Origin: Coptodactyla brooksi
Lineage: Eukaryota > Arthropoda > Insecta > Coleoptera > Scarabaeidae
Direction: 5' to 3'
NCBI GenBank assembly: GCA_033557675.1
Contig: JAWQRM010000392.1
Span: forward strand, 1 to 23,279
DNA length: 23,279 nucleotides
The notes below the pieces were generated by a model. That model saw only the letters and a program-made list of their open reading frames with translations, made no database searches and was not told where the DNA came from. Shown piece after piece: positions 1 through 12,000 of this stretch (position 1 is its first letter; the number at the start of each line of letters is the position of its first letter). The position numbers were made by a program, and so were the translations under genes.

Positions 1-3000
1 CCTCGCCTTCTGCCTTGCTGGAATCGCCGCTGGTGTCGTTACGGAGCTCGACGATGCCGTCGTCGTCCGAGGCGCCTTGCCGGTCGCGTGTTCCGACGTA
101 ATCGGAATCTTCCCTATCATGTCCGTTACGACCGGATCGGGCCATTCGTATTCCTCGCTGTCGTCGACGTAGGCGTTCTCTTCGCTGTAATTGCCGTTGC
201 TCTCGTGCCCCGTCGGCGGCACAAACTTGGCGATCGTCTGGGCGCCGACTATCGGGATGCGAATTGTGTGATTGGCGTGGACGGCCGTACCCGGCGACGT
301 TAATTTCGTGGGCGCGGTCGCGTTGTCCCTCGACAATTCCGTCGTTACTGCAGTTTTCGTGATCACCGGTATGTTTACGGTTGTTTTATGAGTAGCTGAC
401 GCTATCGTTGTACCGTCTGCAGCGCTGTTAGTTGTTAGCGTATTCGGAGGCGGTTCCGATGTTTTCGCGCTAGTTGACCTGGTCATTTTCGCCGTCGTAA
501 GAACCGTGGTTCGGCTGGTGGTCGCCCTCCCCTTATTACCCGTTATCCATTTCAAACTGAATCTCTTGCTGATCGCGTTGGTCGGGACCTCGACTTCCGT
601 GGTCGTCTTAACCGTTATGTTGTCGGCGACGTCCTCGGCCTGGACTTCCACGCCCTTCGCGACGGTGATGTCCTCGTTTCCGGTCTCGTTGCGGGCTTGC
701 GCCGGCTTTCTCTTTGACGGCTTGGCGTCGCGCGCGGCGCAGGGGATCGAGGTCCTCCTGAACCTCCCTCTGATCGCTTCTCCTACGTTTAACGACGGTA
801 CGTCTTTCCGACCTCCTTTTAGGGAAGCGTCGCTGTGGGCGGCCCCTTTAGATGGCGGGGGCGATTTGTGGTTCGCGGGTTCGAACTTTCGCACTGCACC
901 ACCGGCAGTATACGTCACGCTGCTTATGGTCCCTCCGTGTAGGGGCGTCGTTAGCGGTTTCATCATACTGATCGCCTTGTCTAAGGCTTTCATGTTAATT
1001 GGCCCGACTGTCGACGTCGACGGTGGCGTCACCGGCTCTTTTATCATTTGAGTGGTTGCTTTGGGTTTAATCATCTGCGACTTCGACCGATGCTTCAGTT
1101 TTGTCTGCGAGTTGTTGCTATCGGTGGCGTACGGTTGTGGCCTCGTTAATCCTTTATTGTTCCTGTTCATCGCAGTGTACACTTTGGCCACGGACGGTGA
1201 TTTTGTCATCCCCGGTTGGTTATTACGATTATTCACGCCCATTTGCGGTTGTTTCGGTCTCACCCCGGCTCGATGTCGATGCGCGTATGGGGCATGTTGA
1301 GTCTTTTTCATACCGCGTCCGCAATTTGAGTCAGATTTCTTAATAAATTTGTTTAATGGCGTCTTCGCGTCCGGCTTCTTCGCAAACAGTTTTATGGGTA
1401 ATGTGTCAATTTTCGGTTTACCCATGACGTCGAAATCGTTACCTAACTGGACGTAGTCCTCGTCCGAATCACCGAAAGTTTTCGCCCCTTGTTCGACGGC
1501 ACTGGCGGCCTTATCCCCGAAAGCGGGAACGGTTTCGGCCAGGTTGAATGGCCTCGACGCTATCACCAAGTCCTGTCCGACATCGTTCGCCGGTTTTTGC
1601 TCAATATTGAATAGGTTGGCGTCCTCGTACACGGACACCGTGTTCTGCTGCGCTTCCGAAGCCTTCACCACGTCGTCCACTTTCGGCTTCTTGCGTGCCG
1701 ATTTCCTCCGAACAAATGAATATATGCTCTTCTTCGACGTGCTGTGGTATGCCCTCTCGTAATCGGGATTAGGCGTCATCGGGTCGAGCGGTCTCGACGA
1801 TATCACTATTTCGTGAACGCTGTGCGGGGGGTTCTTCTCTATTACGAAGAGATTCGCATCTTCTGATGAAGCCACGGTGCTCTTCCGACTTGCTTCTTCG
1901 CCGATGGGGACGTATTGCAGCATCTGCTCTTCGGGGTGTTGCTCAAGGAACAAGCTCTTCTTGGCGGTTGGATGCGGAGCCGGGATTGTTGCAAAGTCGT
2001 CGTCCTTTTCGATCGGATATTCCATCGCGTTTTCACAGTTTACGTACTGAACGGATGGGCAGCCAACAGTGGATTCGAAGGGTTTTCCCATTATTTGCAG
2101 ATCCGAATCGAGGAAGTCCGGCGGCTTGCACGTTCTAATGGTGTTCTCGTCCGAGAAGTACTTGCTGTCGAACGCAGACACCGGCTCCTTTTCCTCAATG
2201 ACGATCGGTTTTGCAAACACCTCCTGATCCGTACTCACCGGCAGCTTCTCTTCGATAGAAAACAGGGATGAATCTTCGTTCACGTGCCCTGACGGATCGA
2301 AATCTGGTACGGTCGTTTCGTCCGTGGACGTCGTGGCGTTCTCGTCTGTTCGTAAAGTTCTCGTTCGTAAACCGTATAACTGTTTGTAATATCTGTCCAT
2401 GTTACGGGAGTTATCAGCATTCCTCACTTCCGTGTATTCGTAAGCCGCTGAAGACCGTTTTCCTTTTGGCATGAGGGTTTCGTAGAGACATTGCGTGGGC
2501 GTCATCGGGGCGTTAGAGAATCCCTCGCTGTGTTGAAGCATGGCTAACCAATAAGTGTAATTTTCGGTTGTCGTTATATTACCGATAGAGTTTGCAAGCT
2601 TACGGGCCCCCATGACGGTTTTATGATTATTTCTCGAATGGGCGGTCGTTGTTTTATCGATTTCGTCATTACATTCTTCCCTGTCAAGCTCACCTAACAT
2701 TTCCTTATACTTGACCGATACGTTCATATCGGATTTGATTGGTTTGGTCGGCTTTTCACTCATCATCCCGTTGGTGTTGTTGCGAAGCTCGCTGTCTTCT
2801 TGCCTGGCGAAAAGAGGCTGTTCACTATCCTTGATGTTCGCGACGTCGTCCCCTCTCAAATTTGACGGCAGTTCTTCATCAATAATGGCTCCGGTGGGGG
2901 TCATCCTATGGTCACCCAGCGGAACGAAGAAAGATTTACTGTACTTTAGGCCGGTTCTGTTTGAATATTTTACGTCGGGCGATTCCAGCATTTTTTGTTG

Positions 3001-6000
3001 GTTATTGGTATACGCTTTCATTAGTTCCGGTTCGTCGTCTTGGGCAGATGAATTACTGGTCTCTAATTGAGTTACGGATATTACGTCCGTTGGTTCTGTA
3101 ATGGAGGTACCGCTAGTGGGTTCGCTGTCGACGTCAACGTCACCTGGAAGGTTTTCGTCGTCGGAGGCCAATGTCAAATCCGAGGCGTTCGTCGTTTGCT
3201 TCCTGTACGTATCAATCGACCCGCTAGGTTGCGCATTCATGGTATCGGTTGTCGATTTTGTTATGTCGTCAACGTAGTCTTCTAGAACATCAGCTGTTGG
3301 CATCATGGGGTGTTTTTTCTTCTCGCTGATGATGTACATATGGTCAGCTGGCGGGGATTTGTGGGATTGCGAAGTCGCCGTTTCCTCTTCAAGCTGTTCA
3401 TGCCCTTGTGTTCCTTTTAAAGCGGCGGTCGTTTCTTTCGTCACCGTTGCGGCCGTTGTCGACTGTGATGTTGTGCTCTGTGTAGTCGATTCCGACGTTG
3501 TGCTTGCGTCGGTAGTGTCTGTTGTATCAGCTGGAGCAATAGTTTCCAGAGGATTCACGTCTGTTTCGGTAGGTGCCGTCGGTTTCTGTAGGTAAGTCAA
3601 CGACTCCTTTTCTTCGTCGTCTGTTACAAGATCATCCGCAGAGTCACTGTTGGTATCTTGTCCTTCTTCTTGTTGTTCGGTATAATTTTGACTCTGAGTA
3701 GTTGTATCTGTGGTCGATGAGTCGGAAGTCTCTTGCGTTGAATTTGTTGATGAATCGTCAGCGCTTGTAGTTGGAGTTTCCGTACTTGTCGAGTTGTCCG
3801 CATTAGTTGTCGATTCATCACCATCGGCAATTGCTTCTTTTTCGTTACCGTCGTCCGCGGTCGCAGCTACTTCGTCGCCGTTAGAAGGTTCTCCATCTAA
3901 TAGGATAGAGGCGATCAAGGCCTGCGGTGTGGAGTATATCACGGGGTTGTAGTAATCGTCAAAGCTTTCGGGCTTAGGGGGTTTTAATGGCACTTCCGGA
4001 GATATGGATATCATCTGTTCGCCGGTTTTTCTCGTCAGATAATCTTTTACAGGCAGACGCATTTCCTCTTTGATCCGCTGCATCGCGTTTGGAGTAGATA
4101 TTTTTACGCATGTCCTATCCGTCTCAGTAGTATTTGCCACTGTTGTTGATAGCGGGATTACAGCATAAGACGGTATCGTTTTAGTTGTTAAAGCCGCAGC
4201 TTTACTTTTATGCGAAGAGGCTGAATTGTATTTTGGGGAAATGTCGGTCATCGTTTCTGATCCAATCGTAGGCCGTTTCTCGTTCTTTTGATTACGGGAG
4301 TTTTTCATTATAAGACCCGTCATTTTTTCTGCGGAACCAACGCGTAACTTCGATTTCGGCGGTTTGGTGGTTGCGCGTTGTGCGGCTTTTTCCTCCTCTT
4401 CCAGTTCCTTGATCAAATTGGACTCTATCGGAGCGGCTACGACGTAATCGGGGGCCTCGTCCGTCAGTGCGCCTTTTACTTTTGGAGGAAACATTGGCTT
4501 GTTCGCCGCAGCGTACGAGATGAGTTTCTCTTCCGTCGCCTTCGTACCAACTGACGCCATACGTAACGGAAACGTCTGATCCGGACGCTTTGACGACGTC
4601 TTAAACGCGGTCGGCGATGCGATGTTTGCGGCCACTTTGGCCTTATTCGGTTTTGAAACTAATTTCTCTCCGGGACTCTTTCCCGAATTTGCGTTAGACT
4701 TCGTCGTCACGATCGGGGACGCCCCCTTTCGCGTGGTCGTATCTCTTTTCGCACCGCTCCATGCTATTTCGTCCATGCGTAATCCGGTATGGCTTACTTC
4801 CGTTAGCATTTCGGAATCCTTTTCCTCTTCGCCGTTTTCTTCGGTTGTCGTGGCCGGGGACGGGGGTCTATATAGGCCCTTGTTGAATTTCTCCTCTTTG
4901 CTTTCGGTCGGCATGTCAATTTGCCATGAGATTTCGTCGTCTTCCGCCGACCTTACGCTGGATGGCGCTGGAGTTGCATCCGTGTGCTCTTGCTCCGGTA
5001 TAGAGACGCGCTTGAATTTTCGAGACCGATGTTCCGTCGCCTCCATGTCTTCATCTTCGCTATCCACATTTTCTCTGACAAGGTCGTCTTCCAGACCGAG
5101 CGTCAACTTGATCCGATCGTACGAATGCATGGTCGGGAAGAGATAGTTATACTCGGTGTACGCTTCGACCAGGGGTTGGCTGGACCACGACGGCATCGGA
5201 CTCACGTACATATTACCGTCGTTTGCGCTTTTCCGCCTTCCGGTAACCTCTTCGTAGTCATTAAATGGATCTTTAACGTCGTCCTGTGCGTTGAAGGCAA
5301 CGCAAGGCAGGCTATTCTCGTCCGTGTCGTTTAGAACGGTAAGAGTCATGGATTTCTTTGGTGGGCCGCACGCCACGTCTGCGGAAAAACTTTCGTTTGA
5401 TACCGCTAACAGAGGAATGTTGCACGCCACCATCCCCCCGTTATCGCCCGCATTAGGTAGGTGATCGACGGTGGTCAGTTCCACGGATATTCCCGCCCCT
5501 AACCCGCCGTCGAGGTTCGGTATGTCTATGTGCTTCGCTATCGTGACGTTCTCTGGCGCTCTAGAGCCGTCGCCCTCGAACAATTTAGCTAACTCCGTTA
5601 CGTTGGGGACGCCGACCATTACGTCGGCTTGCAGCCCTTCCCCGTTGAGGTGTACGTGCGTGATGTTTGACAGTTCCATGTCGGGGCAGATCGGTAAGGT
5701 GAACTCATCCGTACAGGTAGTTTCGTCTGCGCAAATGTCGGCCTCGCTCGGTACTTCCGCCTTGTGATTGACCACGTAATCTTTCAAGACTTTGTACGGG
5801 AACTCGGTGCAGTTCGCCATTTCGCATAGCTCTTGCTCTGTGGCCGGAGTAATTTTCAGAGCGTCCTTGAGAACCTCGTACGGAACGTGCACGCCCTTCT
5901 GCGGCGACGTGCTCGACGTGTCGCATTCGCTTTCTGTATCTTCGGTATTTACGGCGTCGGTTTTTCTATCGTCCGCGCAAGTATTCGAGTTCGGGATGCA

Positions 6001-9000
6001 GATAAAGTCGCAGCACGTTGTTACCGTCGTAGGTACCGCTGTGGATGGCGCGCCATGCACGGCGGCATTAAAGCTGCTCGGTTGACAATCAATGTCCGGC
6101 TGCGAGGAGAACGTCGTGGATATAGTTGAGTCGACCGTTGAGGATTCGCGCGGAAGGGTTAAATAATTATCATCCTCGCCATCGCCCGCAGGTCGGTACC
6201 TGATTTGGCCGTGCATCACCCTCGGGCCCTGGAGTACTGCGAACGGCCCGCTTTGCAAGGGAAATGCGGGAGCAGTCCCGTACCTAGCGGCGGCGCTATC
6301 GGTGGTGGTCGTGGTCGGGAGGGTTTGCGCGGTCGTCGTGTCTGTACAAATCTCCGTTGTTTCGGTGGTAGGTTCTGTGGTCGTGCTCGTAAGGCACGTC
6401 GTCTTTGTACTCTTGTCCAGGGGCGTTATACAAGCCAGCGCTTCCAGAATGGTCCCCAAACGGGACATCTTGTCCGCTAGCGTGTTTACCGAAGGTTCTT
6501 GTGTCATCGTCATCTGCGATAAGTCTACGGTCATGGACCCGATTGGCGACGGACTTCCCGGTGGCGGAAGATCGAATATCGGACGTTGCGTCGGTTTGAC
6601 CGTGTGCACTTTCCACGGTTTCCTCGATGTCTGCTCGGATTTTTGCTTAAGAGCATACTCGTCGTATAAATACTCTAAATTGGAATATTTACCGGCGTCG
6701 CTATCTAGCACGCGGCCAATCGTTTGCTCCGTACGCTGCGTAGTAGTACTCGTCTTCTCTGTGCTTTTTTCCGATGTGACTGTTTTCGCACCTCCATCTA
6801 TGTGATGTACTCGTCCCGGCACCGCCGAATTTGCGTGTGCTCCGAGCGGTCGATGTGGACGACCCTGCTTAGCCTTCGAGTGCTTCATCGCTTTGGTATT
6901 TATTTTAGCGATTTTATCGGCGCGGTGGGTACTGTCTTCGTCAGGTATCGTTTTGCCGGTCGTCTTATCGGCGTGAGGCGCACCTCCGTAATTGCTGTAA
7001 ACCGGGGTGCCCACCTCGGTCACGTACTGAAACTCCAGGTTCGAGAACTTGTTCTTCTTCCTGTCGTCCGCGAACAGTGCGTCGTCAGCCTCTGACGCCT
7101 TGCCACCTTCTGGACGGTACACTGGCGTCGAGGCATAGGTGGGCGTCTTAAACTTCAAACCGGCCGTGTTGCTGGGAGCGTGCAACGTGTAGTCCTCTTC
7201 GTCGTCAACGTCCCACACGGTGTAGTATTCGTGTGATTTCGGATTTTGGAGTTCTTCGTCGCGTTCCGTGGTAGTGGTAGGTATTGTTGTCGATTTAACG
7301 CGTTCCGTAATACGTTGCAGTTTATTCCTTTGCTTGGAGTATGTCGCCGCTGCGTTGCCCTTGGCGTACTCTTGCGTGGCGTCTTGCGCTTCGATAATAG
7401 AATAACCCGGGCGGCGTCCTTTGGCCTGACACGCCTCGTCCCGTTCTGGCGAGCCAGCTTCCACCGGCTTTTTGAACTTCCCTTTATGTTTCTTCTTACT
7501 CGCCTGCAGGCCATGGGCGGCATGATCGCTCGTGCCCCCGTCCGTCGCTATCTTCGCCGGATTCTTTTGCTTCATGTGCTTTACGACGTCGTCGGTGCCC
7601 GTGATCGTGGGCGGAACTGTTTCGTCGGCAAAAGTGCTGTCGTCGGCCTGTAAGGTGCCGATCGTCGACTCGATCACGATCGGCGAAACGGGGGTGGTCG
7701 TTTCGTCGTCGCAAATGTCCTCTTGAGTAGTGTCGTGCTCCGCCTTGGCCGCGATCGTCTCGTCGACCGGCCCAGTTTCCACTTCGTCGGTGATCGGCGT
7801 TTCGATTGTCGGCACTGCCGATACCAGAATTGCGCCGGTATCTGCGGCGTCCTCGTCCTGATTCTCGTTCGCCATCTTCTTATAGTCGAGCGTGCGGAAC
7901 TTCGCCTCCTTGTCGTCTCTGTCCTCTTCCAAGTTGGGATCGAGATCGTGGTGGACGAGCAGATTAAAGTGGGACCTAGTTGGCATTTCCTCGTCCTCGT
8001 CCTCGGCGAAGGAGGCGTACGTTTGCAACGATCTGGCGACCGTTTGGGAGGACGAACAAAGGCACGATGTTTCCGTCGTCTTCTCCGGACGACACAAGTG
8101 CAGACCATCCGTGGCCGGACCTTCGCTGGCGTCGAAACGCGTGGTCGGAGCGTCTTCGACGGTTCTAACGACTGTGTAGTTGCTTTTGGTCGTAGCTACG
8201 AAAGGGGATATGCAATCGTCATCCGTCTGCGTCGTCGTCGTTGTCCCGGTGACCGCGTCCGACGCACACGGGTCTTCCGTCGAGGAGCTCGTAGTGGACA
8301 ATATCGTCGTTGCATTTTCCGTACGTTCTATTATGTTCTCGGACAATTTCCTATCTCCTTTCGCCGCCGCCCCCGGCTGTAGTAGAACGAGCTTTTCTTC
8401 CTCCTCTTCTTCCTTTTTCAACGGTATAGGGCCAGTTCGTGAAGTCGCATCTGTCGGTAAGACGCATTCTGTTGTCACCTCGAGATTAGTATCTCCTTTC
8501 GCCGCCGCCCCTGACTGCGACAGAGCGGGCTTTTCTTTTTCTTCGTCCTCCGTTTCCAACGGTATAGGGCTAGTTCGTGGCGTCGCATCTGTCGGTAAGA
8601 CGCATTCTGTTGTCACCTCAGGATCAGGGGCGGTTTCAGAAGGTTCCTCGCATTCCTCCTCCGTGGAAGTGGTGGAGTTTACTAGTGGAAGTGGTGACGT
8701 GTCTGTAAATGGTTCGCAAGTCGTGGTAGATTCTGTACGGTGTGTTTTGGTGTCGGTTGTAGACCCTTGGATGAATGGCTCTTCGGTGTCGGTAGAACTG
8801 TACGTGCTATTTTCCGATGAGTAGATCATGTGTACCGTAAGGTCAATTCCAGGCAACTCCGTGGCCTTTGAGTTATCTTTGCTAGGGGGCGTTTTAACTC
8901 TTATGGTGACGCGTTCCCTTACTGGCCCCGTGATAGTTGCATTCGTTTTTCGTTCCTCGCTCACATTCTCGCTTGTGGTTTCACATTCTTCTGTGGTCGT

Positions 9001-12000
9001 CGTCTTTCCTTTGGTCGTATTTTCCTCTGTAGATACCGTGCTATTCTCGGAAGTGGTTAGCCCTTGCCAATCAACCTCCATGCATGACATATCAATATTT
9101 TCCAACGTCGTGTCGGAGTCGTTGCCAAGCGTTGTGATGCACTCTAGGTCTTTCGGTTTAGGTGTCGTTGCCGGATGTGTTGCGTACAGTGTCGCCAGTT
9201 TCTGCGCGAGAGTAGATGATAAGAGGGTCATTAGATCCTGCGCGAACGTGTCCAACTCTTCCTCCGTTGGCTTATATCTTTGCGTCGTGTTCTCCGTTTC
9301 GTCTAAACATTCCGTGGTATCGGTGTACGTCGGCGTTATGTCATCGGTATGGGTCTTTCCTTCCTTCTTGCCTCCCAGTGCGGGCGCCGCCGGTCGTATG
9401 GTCGCCGTGGTCTCGGTTTCTTCTTCTTCCATCTCTAGACATTCGGTTGGAGTTTCGATGTCGCCGTGATCGGTCACCGACGACAGGGTCATGTTTAGGA
9501 TCAACTGTTCGATTCGCGACTTCAAGGCTTCGCTGACCGCTTGCTTCCATTTCGGCATGTCATCCTCATCGCAATTCTCCTCCTCTGCACTTTGCGTCAC
9601 TTTTATTTCCGGTTCCAGTTTTCTCGATACCCCTTCTGCATTGTGATCGTCTTCCTCGTTTGTAAACACCCTATTCGACTTCGTACGCATTTCCGCCGGT
9701 TGTACCGTGTATTTTCCTATTGGTTCGGTCATATTCTGGACGAGCTTCTTTGTGCCAGTTACTTTCTTCGGGAAAATTTCGGTTACGTATTCAGTTGGTA
9801 CAACGTAAACTTTCGGATGGTTGCTGCTGACCTCTGGTTGTTCGAATAAAAGCTGATAAGTCGGTTCTCCCCCTGCGCTAGTGGTACTCTCAAGTTCAAG
9901 TTCTGTCGTACTTTTCCTATGCTGCTCGTGTAGGAGCTTGTCCGCCAAGCCTTTAAGCTTCTCAAGTAAAATATTTCCCCGTCCACAACTCTTCGTGGTA
10001 CTGCGCGCGGTCGCGGTTTTTCGTGGGTTTTCGAACGAGTGTTCGGGTGTTTTACCCGATCTTCTCTCTTCATCCGTGTACATGTATTTCGTTTGGTAGG
10101 TGCACGTGGTGTCATCGTCGCGCGCCGATCCCGCCTCCTCCGTAGAATATTCTCTCGTATTCGAGGCCGCTTCCGCGCGAATGCCGTCATCATCTTCGTC
10201 TTCTTCTTCCTCGCTGAGCTGTACCTTGCTGGTCGGGCCGTTATCCGGTTCCGGCTTCTTTTCTATCGAGTCGAAGAGAGGCTCCTCCGGGTAGTCGAGC
10301 GTCGATTCCGCCCCCTTTCTATGTTGGGGCCCGGCTATCGTCGTGGCGTTCGCGTAACCTCCGCCAATACAACAAGTGGTACGTCCCGGTCTGATGGTGC
10401 TCGCGCGGAAATCGGTGCTGGTGCGCTTTACGAATATATCTTCGGTCGCCAAAGTAGTATCGTCTTCCTCCTCGAATTCGTCGACCTGGTCCCTTTCGAT
10501 TGACAGTTCGCCGGTGTGCGCACGTTCCGGATCGTAGTTCGACACCGACTCCATCAGGGACGAAAGCGAGGGACCGCTCGTAGCCACACCGACATCTTCA
10601 TACTCGGTGGGGGATTTCAATGGTGGCGTCACGGTTTCATCTTGTACCGCAACCTTTTGTGCGGTCGAGTGTTTTTCCGCCCTGCCGTCACTGGCCGTTC
10701 TATTAGTTTGCGCCATATACTGCTTGTCCCCCTGGTTCTTTCCTGGCGGCTTATCGTCGAATGCGAGCGCGTCCGCAAACTCTTTCGACTCGTCACAGTT
10801 CCCCGCAGGTTCCTCCTCCGAATCGCACAGGCCGGTGACGTTCTCGAAAGGGGCGAGCGCCAGCTGGTTCATTGCGTTTCCGATGGCCATGGTGAATTGC
10901 TGTTCCGCGCGCTCCACGCTCGTTAAGAACTTCTTCGGCGGTATGTCGTCGCAGGTAGACGAACACGCCTGGGTCGTGGCAGCCCTCCCGGGCGTGGCGC
11001 GAGCCCCTTTCGTCACGGCTCCTTGCTTCGTCACGTACTGCTCATCAAACAATTCGGAATCGTCCTCGTCCTCCGGAAAGTACAGCAGGTTCCTGCTCTC
11101 TTGCGTCTGCTCGTTCGCGACGGGTTGCGAACTTCCGTCCCCCCTGCCCTTCATCAGTACGGTTTTGTAGTTTTCGTTTGAAGTCGTCACGCGCTTCTGA
11201 AACCCCTGGTGGTCCTCGGTATCGGTACGGCCGCCGATCAAGTACGGCGTGATCCTGGAAAACTCGCTCGGCGAATACGTCTCCGGGCTGTCGTCCGCCT
11301 CGTCCGGTCGGAGCGATTCGGCTCCGAGCGAGTTGCTCGGACGTTTCAGTTCGCCATTAGCCCCGTCTCTCATCAAGTTAAGTTTGAAAGGCGCGCGTTG
11401 AAGATTCGACGACCCCTTATACGCACGCTCTATGTATATGATCTTCTCGGAAACGTCTCGAACGGGCGCGTTCTTTCCGAGAGCCACCTCGGTACTGTAC
11501 GCTTTGATGTTCTCGAGGGGCGTGTTGCCCTTGTCGTAGACACGCTCAATGACCAAGTACTTTTCCGACGCCGGGTTTCCCTTATCGGACGACGACTCCT
11601 GACCGCCTAATGGGCTCTCGACTTGATCGCCCGGACTGGCTTTGCCCTTTTCGAATATCCTCTCGATAAATACGTACTTTTCTGAAATGTCGTGGCGCTT
11701 GCTGAATTCATCGCCATCTAAGGTATACGAGGATCTTCTTTGTTCGATTTCTACCGTGGAAGCCTCCGGTTCTCTTCTTTCATCGCTCCCGGTGCCGATG
11801 TTTTCTTCTTCGGATATCCCCCTCAGAATGCTCTCTTGCTCATCCTCGTGCAAGTACACCGTGGTATGTTGCGATTCCTGAATTGAAGTCGTGCGTCGAG
11901 TCATAACATTTTCATCAATTTCTGGACTAGTACCAGAGATATGTTCTACTTTACCACTTGCACCTTCCTTTTCCTCCTCCTCGGCAGCTATCGTCGCTTC

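Noticed and set aside
2848..11145. RGD tripeptides at 2,848-2,856 and 11,137-11,145, and KGD in both copies of the 129-bp duplication, as integrin-binding sites.
   Set aside because: About one RGD is expected by chance in a 7,000-residue protein of this composition, and nothing around them suggests an exposed conserved loop.
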